From assembly GCF_024868665.1 (NCBI RefSeq), contig NC_079904.1, positions 3,921,807-3,985,806 on the forward strand: 64,000 bases of DNA. The letters are read 5' to 3'. Source of the stretch: Triplophysa rosa. Taxonomy: Eukaryota; Chordata; Actinopteri; Cypriniformes; Nemacheilidae. Each line of letters starts with the position of its first letter. Position 1 is the first letter of the stretch. A model generated the notes under the pieces. The model searched no databases. It worked only from the letters and a program-made list of their open reading frames with translations, and was not told the origin of the DNA. The position numbers and the translations under genes were made by a program. This document shows, piece after piece, positions 11,573 to 26,500 of the stretch.

Positions 11573-14500
11573 GCACACACACACACATTACTCTTGCACA
11601 GGTGGAGACAAACGTGATTTTCGGTACAAATGTGATTAGACAGTAATTAAAGATGAAATGTTAATGCTGATGGCTGACAGGAATGTTTCAAGCGACAGTT
11701 TTGCTCCGCCATGCGTTATTAAGCCTGAATTATTTTACAGCAAATTCAGAACACTGCGCTCCGCAGATCAGAGGAAATATTAAATATACATCAACTACCT
11801 TTCAATACGTTCAGAAAGTTGCTTGAGGCGGCCAAATGACCACTGAGAAACCTACGCAAAATTAGCATCTTTAATGACTATAAACACCTTTTTTTTTCAT
11901 CCATTATGTACAATATAGCAGTCATTTTCTTCAGCGTGACCATGTTTTGGAAGCATAATAAAGCTGTGTATATACATTTGTGCATGGCCAAAGGAAATGC
12001 AGTGTAAACAATTTTGTGTTTTGCAAAGTTTGCTGCTTCTGTATTTGTAGATTATTTTTCCACGTGTCTATGGTATACTAGATATCTTAAATTAGCATAT
12101 CTTACGTTTTAAAGGCATTTATTGGCAAAAACATAATATATGCAAAGAGTCAGTATTTTATATTTATATATAATATATTTTTCATAACCTGTGCAATATG
12201 TTCTGGCATGCTGGATATTAGCTTCTGGGGCAAATCCTGACCTTTCTTGCCTTATTAGTGCTCTGAGATGACCACTTTTTGAGGATTTACTACAGGTTCT
12301 CTATATGGCTTTTTTTGCAATTATTTAAATTGCGTCAGATCACACTGCATAATAATCTTTAAACAATGTGATTGAACACCACAACAGCTTAAGCAGGAAC
12401 TTTGCAAAACACAGCATTTATGTCACTGCCAATACTTTTGGCCACGACTGTATGTATACAGTATATATATACAAGTGTATGTGAATAGCCCATGTACTCA
12501 TTGTGAGAACACACATCGAGTCAGAATAGCTCTTGTGCCAACAGGACAATGTCTGCCCAGCATATGGCTCTCTCTCTGTCTTTGTTTGAGGAATAGAAAA
12601 CAAATGAAATTGCATGCCAGAACTCCTCTTACCAACCTGTCAGCGCTGCGGCATGGCTGCCAAGTGGACCCTGGCAAAGTGATTCGAGAACATGGCAATA
12701 ATGATTATAAAACAGAAAGGAGGATTGTGTGTGAAAGTCAAGTTTGTTTGCTTCAAAATTGCATCTACGGTGTGTTCACTTTTTTGTTTTGGCAGTTTAT
12801 GACCATGAAATTTAGTAAATATCTTCTTTATGTTCATTTGTCACGTTCATCTTATTTGTCTGATTGAAATAGTTATTTGTTATAGTTGAAGATGAGACAA
12901 ACATGAGAGAATTGTTAAAATATATTAAAATAAAAACTAAGGAAAGTAAAATGATGTGGATTTGGGTTAATTTGAGGAAAAGTGTCTTTTTATTGCAAAC
13001 TTGACATATTTGAGCTCAGGTTGTGACATTGTTGAATCTTCTTTTAAACTTTAATAGAGACCTTTGTGAGATTTCTGACTATTTTTCTCATGCGAAATAT
13101 TTGAGACGCAGGAGATGCAAGCAAAAGTTTCCTTTTAATCTCATTGAAACTTCTTCCATTGTCTTTAGAGAAATAATTGAGATGTTATGAGATCTATGAT
13201 TTTTCTTTCGTATAAGATGTTCCAAATATACAAAAGATTTTTAATCATAAAAAGTTTCTTGGAAGTATGCATCAAGTATGCCACTTGGAACAGAGCCTGC
13301 TGTATGTGGATTATCATTTACTCAACAACACTTGGTCTTGAGCTGTAAGGGCGTGTCAAGACACAGCCACGCCCCCACGGTAACATTCATCACTGTCATA
13401 ATCTGACAATAGAGCATGCTTGTACAACTCATACAGTAATTGTTACACCATCCTACAGAGCTGCATTCAATAACCCAATCAATTCATGAATTCTATTAAT
13501 TTCATGCTGTTGAGATTTGTTTCATGCTGACATATACATACGAATAGAGACCTGTATCGGAAACCTTGTGAATTGCTTATTGCATTTATTTCAGTGCTTG
13601 ATTTCCTGGTGGATTGCTACAGTAAAACTACTTCTCCTTGCTTATGTTTTCACAGAAACATGCTTTTACAAAAATGGTTTTGGATCAGCATTTATAGATT
13701 TTGTATCTCGAAATGAAACTTCTTCCATTATGGTGCTTGATGAGAAAGAATGCTAATGGTTTTATTGTTGATACATAGCAATTTTTTTCAAATGTTACTT
13801 TGTGTAACATGGCATCATTTTGTAAACCACAAATCATTCAGATATGTCCAAAGATGTAAACAAAATACACATCAATTGTGTTATAATATATATCATGTAT
13901 GGCAAGACTGCGTATAGACGGTTTCAGCCGCAACAACATAAACAAACATTATGTGGGCCAAACTTAACTTCTGGTAGACCTTCGCAAATAATCAATAATT
14001 GTTGAGTAGTTTTAATTTCATTTAATGCAATTAATATACAATCAATTATTAATATAAATTAAATATCAAATAAATTGTTATATTATTAGCCACTATGGGA
14101 CCGATAACCAAACACAGACCGGAAGTTAACTCCAGGTAGGCGTGTGCGTCCGATGAAATCATAAGCAGATTTATCTCCTAAGGAATCTAGTGCAAGGACT
14201 GCTGGGTAACGTGTGAGGTCATTGCACATGATTACCAGTGAAAGCTTCTTTATTGGGTTTTTAGAGGCCTGCTGTATGCACTTCTTCTTATTGACACAGA
14301 TTAGAAGTGTTGGGACAGCAAGAGCGAGGAAGGAGATGAATTGTTTGCATTGCTACAATGCTAGACTCTGTCCTGGACAGATAATCAATAAACTGTGTTC
14401 ACACAATGATGGCCGTGAAGCCATACACGGCCACACACACTTGCATTGCATCTTTTTGCAATGTCCAGCATTGTAAGAGGGAGTCTGTATAGAAAAGCAT

Positions 14501-17500
14501 ACAAAACCAGTCGTAAGTCGCATGGGTATATTTGCAGCAATAGCCAACAATTCATTGTATGGGTCAAAATGATTGATATTTCTTTTATGCCAATAAACAT
14601 CATTAGGATATTAAGTAAGTTGTTTTGTAAGCGATCAAGACTATTTTTGCTGTACAGCACGGACTAATTTAAAGCGATAGCACGTATCATGCTCAAAATG
14701 AACGCCAATTGACACAAAAATGCAGTAATTTCACCAGAAATGCATATAAATGAAGTTTACTACCATTTTTTTCATTTATGTTATTTGTTTAATTAAGCAA
14801 TAAAAGCAGAATAAAATGTACAGAATAAAATGTGCTTCTATGCAGACAAGCAGGTGGTCCAGAAAGTACAAGATGGCAGCTCGATGGACGACACTCGGCT
14901 AATTGTTGAGGTAGAGAAATACAAAGTGATTTATGACCCCCAGGACTGTTTTTATAAAGACCTGAATGCTAAAGAAAGGGTATGGGAGGTAGTTTCATCG
15001 GCCACTGGAAGGGATGGTAAGTTATTTTGAAACTCTTTTAACAGGCTAGGCTAATATACGTAACTTCACGTAGGCATCAAGTGTTTTGAAGTATCATCCT
15101 TACATCAAAACTGCTGATAAAATATAATTTATATAGTACGTTCTTTTCAGCTATATTGTGTTTAGTCCTGAAAAGGTTTATAATTTTATTTCTGTGCCGT
15201 CCAACACTTTATTCAAATTTGATTTTAAATAGATTTTAATCTGGATACACCATGGAAGTTTATGGTGGATGCTGTTCTATATCTATCTATCAACCACTCG
15301 CACTGAACAGAAAACAGAAAATCACAATGATGAAAATAGCGTTTCATAAACGTTTTAAAAACTTACCTTTCGATGAATCATCCAAATATTGGGACAGATT
15401 TTTCTATATTTATTATCACATTTTTATACTTCTAAAACAAAAAATTATGAAATCATATTTGATGTAATGTATATGAACTATATCATAGGCTCATCTCTAA
15501 CCACAGGGGTCCTGTGTGTGTCTTTCCTGGTCTGATATTGAGCTGTTGGTCATCTGAAAGCTATTAATCTTCATCAGCTTGTCATTGATGTGACACCTTG
15601 GGTGATCCAGCGGGACTTAGTGTACTAAATACAGTAACAAAATCCTTTTGCTGTAAACTGAGGTTATAAATCACTATTTTTCTTACTCGTAAGTTACCTA
15701 AACTCAATTCAATTCAATTCAATTCTTGTTCAGTTCAATTCTTGTCCTGTTTTTGTTTTGAGTTACCTTGAAATTTAGTCAATATCTTGTTTGTATTCAT
15801 TTGTTTGAAATGGAGGATCATTTTAGTCTGCAAAAATGTTTTAGGCCTAGTTTAGGATGATTAGCACAAAAACATTTGCAATTCAAGCTTTTACTAAATC
15901 TAGAAATATTTGTAATAAAATACAAACATTTTTGAACATATAAAAGATTTGTAAATATAAACAAAAGGCAAAATGCGTATGGGCTTGCTAAACCTGACCT
16001 ATATGGAAGGTCATATATTGTTGTCCAAACGCTCAATAAGATGCTATAGGCAAACAACAAAAAATGCTAATATACACTCAATGGCGAGCTGTAAAATTAT
16101 TGGAAAACCGAGATACTAACCTTTAGCTTCATAACGAAATCCCACATGGCCAGTTAGCGATTTATTTTTCATAATTTATTCAAATATTGATGCCGGAGAT
16201 TCCGTGAGCCTGGTGACTGTAGTGTATAGTTTGAGTTAATACATGTTTCGCTTACATATGCAATTACAGTGCTCATAAACAGCTGTTTAAGCTGTAGCCT
16301 CCTTGAAATGAATAATGCTTGTACCTGAAAACAGTGTTCCTCACGTCACCACTTAACAAGTGAATATGCATCAAGTGTGACAGATTATTCTGTTTTTATT
16401 AGCACTTTTTTATACTTCTAAAACAAAAAATCATAAAACCATATTTTAAAAATATATATAATATATATAATATAATATAATATTTAAAAAATGCAAAAGC
16501 ATTTTATATGTGAAGTATTTGTTTTTTTTCTTCGATATTTTTTATTAGAAAACAAGACAAAAATACTGCTCTATTGAAATTTCAGCCATCCGTAAAAATT
16601 GCAAAATCGATATATGCTTTTTTATGCCCTGGTTTTTGGCTTTAAAAGATTCACACGCTTTTGTGAATGTGAGATTGACACCAGCAGCTTTCATTCGCAC
16701 GTCTGAGGACATACGGGCTTGGCGGGTGGCGGTGTGAGTCGTCTGGTGAGAGATGTGTTTTAGGACACCGTAACGAGGTGTGTTTTTGTCAGTGTTCTCT
16801 GGAGATGGGATAATTATATGGTCTCTCAGAATGTCCCGTCTTTAAGAGTCATTTTCTCTTCCTTGTCTGACCACATGCGGTCCGCAGTGAGTCCGTGTAA
16901 CAAGCTCTTCCATAATATCTCTGTCACAGCTGCTGTGCGTGAGAGTCGATGTAATGACCCACACCATTAACATTCTCACGAACTGGAGGGGGAAATGGAT
17001 CAAACAATTGAAGGGAAAAAGTGATGTCACACGCAGTATGGTGTGAGGTACATTGTCGGTGTGATCTAGCTTTTTTAAAGGGGTCATATGGCGGGAATAC
17101 GTGTTTTTCTGTGTCTTTGGTGTGTTATAAGTTGCCCATGCATGTATTAGACACGTAAAATTGCAAGAATTCAAGTGTCGGAACAAAAGATGCATTCTAT
17201 GTAAAAGCGAATGCTCACCCAGACCTGTCTGAAACGCCTCGTGTAGCCACACCCCCACAAATCTACGTCAGTTCGTGGTATGATTTGACTAAGACCGCCC
17301 AAATGTATACGCAAGTAAGGTGGGCGTACCTGTCAGTCCAATTGAAGAGGAACCTGATGTTCCAAATATGGTAAGAGGCGTTACATTTACCTCACACGCT
17401 TGCAGTATTCAACCAATCACTACGCACTGGTTAACTGGCCAATCATAGCACACCTCGCTTTTCAGAGCCATGAGCTTTGTAAAAAATCTGTGCGTTTCAG

Positions 17501-20500
17501 AGAGGCGGGGCGCGCACGGTATGTGGAAAATACAGCCTTTTTGAACTTTAAATCGTGTATACACATATTGCATTACATCTAAAACAACGATAATATTCGT
17601 TTTAGCCGTGTCATATGACCCCTTTAAGAGAGGAAGAGAGAAGGGACAATTCACACAAAAATGAAATTTCTGTTATAATTTTATCATTTATTCACCCTCA
17701 TGTACAGTATATGAGTTTTTATTTATACGCAATGATATGTACATTTTCCACTGCATCTGTTGTGAGACAGTATATTGATATGCAGTTGTTTCCTACAGTG
17801 AAGGAAGTGCACTTCAGTCTAGAAATGTATGCTTTCTGTAATATGGATTCCGTGGTCCAATGTAGGGTCTACTTTGCATAGCACTAGTGTTTGTGTTCCC
17901 ATACCATAGTCCATTAGTGGCAGACAAACTCTCTGAAATGTCCATATTCTTCTCCTTTCTGATGTGCTGAATGGATTTGACATGCTGTTTCAGTTCTGTT
18001 TTCAGGGCTTTCATGCTCTGAATTTATTTTTATATACAGCATGTATGCATATAAATTCCATCTGTCAATATATGTTGTTCCTGACTTCAGCATGAGGTGT
18101 TCCCAAATGCTGTTACAGTCTTGAATAAAACTGATCTATATTAAACTGTGTTTGATTACCTTCGGGAAGACATGCATTCTCTCGGTATGTTTATGAATGG
18201 ATTTGATATTTTTAAAATCTATAGTTTCAGTGATGTTGAATAAGATGCACTTGGACTGTAAACATTTATTTTCATGAGAATTGCTGGTTGATATCTTATT
18301 TTCCATTTCATATCAATATTTAAGCATTAATAAAAACTTACATTTTTCTTTCCAGAGAATGTCACACGGGATGAGAGGGACAGTTGTAATTGTATCTCTG
18401 TTTTGTTTTGCTAAGGATGATGGAAAACTCACAGCAAAATCACCAGTGTTAAAATGTCAAATTAGCACTCGCTAATTTGTGGATCCACACTCTCAAAGTG
18501 TGGATTATATATACACTGTGAGAGTTAATTTGACGTTTTTTAACACTGGTGATTTTGCTGTGTGGGTTTTAAAGGACCAGTTCACCCAAAATTGAAAATT
18601 CTGGGCCTCACCCTCAAGTTGTCCCAAATCTGCATTTCTTTGTTCTGATGAACACAGAGAAAGATATTTGAAAGAATGCTTGTAACCAAACAGATCTTGG
18701 ACACCATTGACTCCCATAGTAGGGAAAATTGCTTTGTAAATTTATTTGTTCTGTTGAACACAAAAGAAGATATTTTGAAGAATGTAGGAAAGCAAACAGT
18801 TCTGGAGCTTTTTTACTGCCATTGTCATTTTTTCTACTATGGTAGGTAGTCAGTGGTGGCCAAGAACTGTTTAGTTACAAACATTCTTCCAAATATCTTT
18901 CTCTGTGTTCATCAGAACACAGAAATTTATACAGATTTGGAACAACTCGAGGGTGAGAAAATGATGTGGATGAATTGTAGTTTTTGGGTGAACTGTTCCT
19001 TTAAGAACGGTCTGCAACATTGTGTTTCTAATACCTGTCTGTACCTGGCTGAGTGTGCTGGAGTGTCCTTGCTGTCCGGATCCTATAGAAAACTCATATT
19101 TATTTCAAGAGCCTTACTGTGTCTAGACAAAGTTCTTTTAATAAAACTTGTGTACTGAAAAAATAAAGTCTGTTGGGTTGAGTTTAATAATCTATATTTT
19201 CATGGTTTCATTTTGACCTTCTTTACTCGTGTGTTTTTATTTTATCCTGAGGTTTAAAATACTTGGAACAATTTACATATTAGATGATAAGAATGCTGAT
19301 GTAGGCACATCAAATTATATTGATCCTGGAGCGTGTTCAACTTGTGTAAATGATGTTAATGGACAAAAATGCTTGTTTGCCTCCAAACCGATTTATTTTT
19401 TACTTTCGATTTGCCTTTTTACAAATGTTCGTTGATGTCCCCATCGATTGCGTTTAAATAAATTAATGAGCTACCGAGTGCTGGAATTGATGTTCACGCT
19501 TTTCTTTGTTTTCTCACAGGAGAGGAGAATCTACTGGCGATACTGAAGAGAAGGTGGTGGAAGTACATGATTCTGGGACTGATTGATATTGAGGCCAATT
19601 ACCTGGTCATCAAAGCCTACCAGTACACCACACTGACCAGCGTTCAGGTGAGTCACACCTACTCTCATCCCCCCACGGACCACCCGATGTCCATGATGTA
19701 TACCACACACAAAATAAAAGACTTTCTTGTTGCAGTAAGCGCTCATCTTCGGACGAAGGACCAAATATGTAAATGAGGGATTGTGTGTTGCCAGGGAAAC
19801 AAATGGCAGATAGCGATTGGCTGAGAGAAATGTTGTAGTAAGAAGGCAGTGTCTGACAGCCATTTAAAGCTCCGCTGTCTGCTTAACATTACTCTTGTCT
19901 TTTAATCTTCATTAAAGAGCAGTTACTGCTGAAAGAGTCTTATTCACATCACCTTCACGCTAATGGTGTTTGATGAGTGGCCAAAGAACATCTTAATGAT
20001 TTTTAGAGATTCCAGCAGAGAAACTATTGATTTTTTTTTACATTTATTACTCTTTTAACTGTTCTGTGCCATCACAAGTGGCATTAGCAGCACTGATGTG
20101 GATGTAAAGATCATCTTCAGCTATTTGGGTAAATAACCTGTTGGCATCTAGAATAGTCTAAAAGGCTGAAACCGCTATAGTAAAAATGTTTTTATTTTGA
20201 ATAAAATGTAAAATTACTCAATTATTCTGTGCTTTAATCCAAATAAAATGTATTTGCAGAAAATGAGAAACAGGTGAAAAGAACAGAAAAGATGCTCTGT
20301 ATTTTTTCAGAGCTCAAATACGGCAAAGAAAACAAGTTCATATTCACTTTTAAGCAATACGACAGAAATATTTGTACGTGTATTTAGAAAACGTTCAAGA
20401 ATTCTTTTTCATGTAATAGCCTTGATTTTTATCACAGTTTTCATGTGTCTTGTCAGTCTTTCACATTGCTGTTGGATGACTTTGTCACTCCTGAGGTTTG

Positions 20501-23500
20501 ATTTCATTGAAATTCAACAATAACTGGACTGGAATGGCCACAATACGTCTAGAAATGCTCATTTTTCCGCGGCTGAATATAGTATAAGTGAAACACAACA
20601 CATTTTGCTTGCATTTGAATAGTGCAAGTGCGTCTGAATTAAGAATCTGAATCTAATTGTGTCTATTTTTAACTCCTCTATAGTAGTTAAAATTAGTTTT
20701 ACATTGTTCAAAAACAGGCATAAAAAATCCCATCACGTGCACAACCTTCAGACAGGCTTTTATCAGCTCCCCATGTGTATCCACAGCAATCGATTAGGAT
20801 TTTATACCGTGCACATCAGGGTTACAACAGGGTTGCGTCTTGCTATTATTGATTAGTTTGGATAAGATTGCATGGCATGATTATATCATTATCCTCCTAT
20901 AAGCACAGGTTTAATACAGGAGAGGGAGATCTAAGATACCTACTAGCGCAAACAGACAAGCATTTGGCATACGCTAAAGATGCAGAAAGACTTGAGGGCG
21001 CATTCAAATATATAAACTGTATGTAAGTTGTTTGGCCATGTGTCAGATGTCAAATAGGTACACACACACAGGTTTGTTCATATTTAAATTATGAGAAATA
21101 TTAGAAATCTGAATCTGGACACAGACACCCTTGAATCTAAACTTCGATCATAATTGTTTTGATGTGCAACCAGATATTGCATGACACATAGAGGTCAAAA
21201 ACTGTGAGGAATAATTGTGTGGGATAGGAGGGCTCTGGTTTTGACATAGTGTAAATAAGTAATATTACACAACTGATATTCAGTACAAAAGTGCAGAATG
21301 ATGTTATAAAAAATCATTGACTCGTATTGAAGTGACGATGGTATCTTCTTAATTTGAACTCCTTCAATGTTTTAAAGCTTAATGCTTACATTCATACTAA
21401 ACACCAAAAGCTTTGATTTTGATTTATTAGAGACTATGAATATGTAAGTGTTATATATTTTAACAGAAAACAGAGTACAGTAAGTACAGGAAGTAATCTT
21501 ATTGTTATTTCTGAAGGAAAGACATGCACACACAGACCATGTGTCAACGAGGGTGATGCTTAAATTTCTTCCCATAGCTCAGTTGGTAGAGCATTGCTTT
21601 AGCTGCAAAAAAAGTTTTGATTCCCAGGGAACACACGAAAAAATGTGTAGCTTAAATGCACTGCAAGTTGCTTTGAGTAAAAGCGTCTGCCAAATGCGTA
21701 AATAATGAGTATAATGAGAATAAAATAAAAAATGCTACTCGCAACCTGAGATATCGCAACTCACTTATAAAGAAGCCAGAGGCTTTAACAGAACTTCTTT
21801 ATTTTCAGCTTTAAATTAGCAAGAAAGTCTTACGTTTCCATCCTAACATGGACGGAGTCAGACGGCTGACACTCACCCTCACGCTGGATGTTGCACACTT
21901 GCCGTGTGAGGAAATTCTTCATAGCTCCTAAACTTTGGTGCCGTTTCTCTCCGGTGACTCACAAGCAATGTATTTAAACATTTTATATAGGCCGTAATGA
22001 GGCTACGCATTGGCTCATCAATATTAATAGGCAGTTACGGAGAAGCTTGCGATGGAGACTCTCTTTAAAACATTTGCCCATTAAGGGTAGATGATGACTT
22101 GTTATAGATGGTCATGGTGCTGGCTGAGGTCTAGAATGCAAATGTTCAGACAAATTTTGCTTATTTATTCTCCCCCGTCTCTCTCTTTTGCTCAGCTGTA
22201 TGTCTGCTAAGCTAAACAATGTGTCGTTTTGAATGAAAACAGATTTTTTATAGACTTGCTGCAACAATATTGAATTGAAAAAATGCTTAAAGGCTGCATG
22301 TACTTTTTTAATTTTGAGTATTTAAGGTTATATTTGTAAACATTAGTTAATGTATTAGCCACAAAAACATAAACTAACAATGGGCAAAATTGTAATACTT
22401 TGAATTTTATTTAATAACGTGAAGAAATAGAAACGTTTGGTAAAGTGTTAAGCTGCAATCTTTTTAAAGTTGCAAATGTTTGGTTTAAAATAAACAATAA
22501 AAAACAAACACAAATCCGTTATTGGGCACATATATAAAATCTGTGTTAATAACAACTTCTTACCCCGATTCACAGATGTAATCTAATAATAACACTTTAT
22601 AAATCAAACTGTATGATTTTCCTGAAAATATCACTTACCTGCATTTTTTAGGGCTGCACGATAATTTATCGCGATACCACTAAATCCTATTGAAATCAAG
22701 CTGGCTGCGATATGCAATGTGTCGATATTTTTTTAATGCGTAGCTTGTCCGTGAAGCACGTCTCTGGGATCAGTAGGAAATGCTGCTCGATCTAAAAGCA
22801 GTGTGAGTTTGAGTCGCTTGTAATGTGCATTTGAAAAAGCAACACCCGTCAAACATGATCATTATAAATATACTTTATTGTCATAAAAATACCTGATGAG
22901 GCTTGAGTAACAGTGATATAAAGATGTCCATAGGCATTTCCTAGATTCTAGAACGTGTTATAGTCTTCTTCTGCAGTGCGTATTTGGAGTTTCCGCACGA
23001 GAGCGCCCTCTGGCTTTCGGGTGCAGCAGCCCATACTTCACTCAAAAGCTGTGCATAAATCACGTGATATTTATCGTCGGTTTATCGCCCTATTTCAAAC
23101 ACAGATGCCGATAATTTAAATTTAATTTAATATTTTATTAAAACAAGAAATGTGTTCAATAAAATATTAGCTTTAGCTGTGGTTTTAAAATCGTTTACAT
23201 TATTGTGTCATTTCTAGGCTGAGTTTTGGGTGAAATTATGACTTTTATGAAATATTGTTTTGAATTATCTTCCCCAGCTGCTGGACTGTTTCGTGATCCC
23301 CGTGGTCTTGCTGTTGTCCTGGTTCTTCTTGTTAGTCAGGTATAAAGTGTGGCACTTCGTCGGTGTAGGTGTGTGTCTCCTGGGCATTGGCTGCATGGTG
23401 GGCGCAGACGTCCTGGTAGGCCAACAACAAGGCCTCGGTAAGTCCCCTCCACCGCGACGCCACCGTACCTTATCCCTCGAGTGGTGTTCTGTTTCACATG

Positions 23501-26500
23501 CATCCACGGTCCAAACATTACATCAGTGTTAAGCACTCGCCAATCCTCTCGAGAACACTGAATCCTGGGGATTGATTCAATCTCTGTCTGTTATTAAATA
23601 TGAATGAACGCTAGGGTTTGTCCGTGTAATTTCACACGCGGCTTTCCCCGAGGGGCCGGTCTAATGAAAAGCATACTCATTTGCAGAGAGAGATTCTGCT
23701 GTTGTTAGAAAATAATTTACCCACCAGCGAGTGGATTTTATTTTTTCATCATCTTGAACAAAATTGGGATGCTTTGTACGCTGCAACTACTGTAGACGCA
23801 CTTACTTTTTGCGCCTGATGGGCTTTTCCTCCTAACAGAGAGATTAGAAAGTGTCAAAAATGGGTATTTTACAGCAAAGTCGATATTTGAGTGCCATGAC
23901 AATAGAATGAGTTGTTAAAGGGATAGTTCACCCCAAAAAATATTCAGTCGTCATTTATTCACTCTCATGTCATTCAAAATCTGTGTATGACTCTTCTGTG
24001 GAACACAAAAGAAGATAGTTTGAGAAATGAATCAGTTGTGTCATACAATGGAAGTCAATGGGGGACAATGTTGTTTGGTTACCAACAATCATCCGAATAT
24101 CTTCTTCTGTGTTCTGCAGATGAAAGAAAGTCATACAGGTTTGGAATGACATGAGGGTTAGTCAATGATGAAAGAACTTTCATTTTGGGGTGAACTAACA
24201 TCTCAGATGTCATGGAGCAGGTCGTGAAAACATACTTGATGAACCCTGGATCTACAGTATGTTTCATGTCCTAAGAAGAAATTAAATATTTGTGATTTTT
24301 CATGATTATTAAATGAAGAATTCGTCTCTGTTTCATACAGGTGATCATAAACTCATGGGGGATCTTTTGGTCCTTGCGGGGGCGACGCTCTACGGCATTT
24401 CCAATGTATGCGAGGAGTTCATTGTGAAGAACATGAGTCGGGTCGAATTCCTGGGCATGATGGGTCTCTTTGGCTCCTTCTTCAGTGGGATCCAACTGTG
24501 AGTATATTACTGTAAACATTCCAGATTTAACCCTAAACTCCCAAATTTTACCATTAAACATTTTGGAATAACTACCATCTCTCCACAATTCCCACACCAT
24601 AGTTACAATGTAATGATTGGTTGTGGGATTTTCATTTTAGATGATCCTCTACCCCTACAGACACCTGCTGTCAGTATAAAACCACGTTCTCCAGCTCCCC
24701 CATCCATTTTAACATTTACCCAGTGTGCATCTTCAAACGTCATTCTCCGCCAGAGCTTTCTGTATCTCCGGCATCCAAAACCACGCTTCCCCTCGACTTC
24801 CAAATCCAAAGCCAGCTGGAACGTTCCGTCTCTCGTCGTTTTATCCATCTGTAAACGAGGCCCATTTGGATTGCCCGCGCCTCTCTGCAAGGGTACAGCA
24901 GTCCCAGCTGGAGTCGTTTTAACCAGTCGCTGTCATCCAGCATCTTTGTTCCGCCACACCGAAGCCTGAATGTGCTTTAACGTCTACATTTGTGCCACAT
25001 TTACATAGATGCCAGCGACGCTGTTTATCCATGCCAGCTGCATCTATCTTGGCATAATTATACTGAACGGCTTTCTTATCTGAAAGCAAGCTGGAGATGT
25101 GGACGACAGTCGAGTTCTGCTTCATGTTAGAGCTTGACTGCTTCATAAAGAGCTAAAGCGGCGCGAAGAGAAGATGCGCTGCAAATAATCATCCGTCACC
25201 AGTGAATCTGGTTTTTGTCATGGGTATTTTTATCCCTCATTTCATTTCTTTTAATCAAGTCAATTTCATGTTGATGTACACAATATTACCATTTTCAATA
25301 ATTGAAAATATTATTATTCTCCCATTTATAAGTTAAAGGGATAGTTTACCCCATAATAAAAATTCTGTCATCTCTTTCTTATGTGGCAAACAAAAGAAGA
25401 TATTTTGAGAAATGTCCATACAATTACAGTCAATTCGTGTCAGTGTTGTTTGGTTACCAACGTTCTTCAAAATATCTTCTTTTGTGTTCTGCAGAAGAAA
25501 GTCATACAGGCTTGGAACGACATGAGGGCGAGTAACTGATGAAATAATTTATTTTGGGGTGAATTGTTCCTTATCCAATTTCCAATTCAACCCAGTGTCC
25601 AATTTGCAATTCTTTGTCCAATTCTACAAATTGATGTCCACTGAATCTAGAATGTTCTCTTCTGATATGTGACTTCTTCATATAGTTTGAACTGCAGAGA
25701 CATGCGGGGATCCGTCTTCTGATGTTTCTTCAGACACTAGTCTACCGATGAGACTTGTAACCTTGTCAACAGTTCATCGGTGCAGACCTGTGATGACTTT
25801 ACAGTGGTGTCACATGGGATTGTTTCCATTAGGGCTTTAATTGTGTGTGGGGGTGGGCTGACCCAATGTCATTGTTAGTAAGTCTCTGGAGGAACATGTC
25901 AGTAGGATCCCTCGTATGCGATGGGGGTCTTCTGGGGATTGTCCACTCTTTGCCGTGCCCGTGGCTCAGTGGATTTATCACTCTTCCTGTTATTCAGATC
26001 ACCCACCTGTCAGAATGAAGCATGCTGTCGGGACTTTGGAACCTTGGCTATTTATCTTGTATTGACGTTCTCATTTTTCAAAGCTCACCTGTGGCTGATA
26101 TGAGTGTTGTGTTTTATTTTTTTCAGGGCCATAATGGAGCACAAGGAGCTCCTGAGGGTCCAGTGGGACTGGCAGATAGGTAAGACAGTTTTATACACCT
26201 GGTTTTAAATACTAGTCGGATCTCACAACCTTTTTTCTGCAAGTTCATATTGCATTATTTAACTGGAATGTTTTGTTTTATAATGTGTTGTGTAATGCAT
26301 ATTGCCGCGTGTGGAACATTTGTGCCAGCGGTAATTGAACTCAATTGCACAGAAACATATTGGGCAGGTGTATTTTTAGATGCACTTGGGGAAACTGTCC
26401 CAGCTCACCAGAAATCAATGACGCCTCTTACATACAGTCAATGTGTTGTGAAGTCCTATGGCGCTAGGCATGACTGACCTTCTGCTTCTCTCCCTGATGC

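Larger units (their letters stand above)
8141..19519 (+). other. slc35f1 intron 2
   Basis: An 11.4-kb intron. It holds nested MITEs at 8608-9284, a GC-rich segment at 9540-9800, a hAT MITE at 10159-10646, a GGTTTCACAG MITE at 11244-11482, a microsatellite at 11530-11588, a Tc1-like relic near 12110-12456, a MADF-like exon at 14884-15016, a TTAA element at 17075-17627 and MITEs at 18430-19004. Nothing was recognised in 12,870-13,900, 15,020-15,700 and 15,750-17,070 beyond AT-rich sequence. Confidence 0.6.
19648..23277 (+). other. slc35f1 intron 3
   Basis: It contains a dispersed repeat at 20220-20590, a SINE at 21567-21705, a TTGTAAACATTA-type repeat at 22315-22455 and a palindromic MITE at 22649-23092. 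Between these nothing beyond ordinary intron sequence was recognised. Confidence 0.6.

Noticed and set aside
12475..12867. 130-codon plus-strand open frame
   Set aside because: It begins beside a transposon end and its translation has no family resemblance or coding-like composition.
16842..17258. 138-codon minus-strand open frame
   Set aside because: Its end lies in the TTAA element at 17075-17627, a non-coding MITE.
21567..21640. tRNA gene on the plus strand
   Set aside because: A and B box-like motifs are present, but there is no cloverleaf pairing and the SINE tail follows. The copies at 31594, 34512 and 45282 are rejected for the same reason.
24613..24969. 118-codon plus-strand open frame right after an slc35f1 exon
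   Set aside because: It is not needed for the transporter frame, lacks splice sites and gives a Pro/Ser/Arg-rich translation; frames on the other strand are also open.
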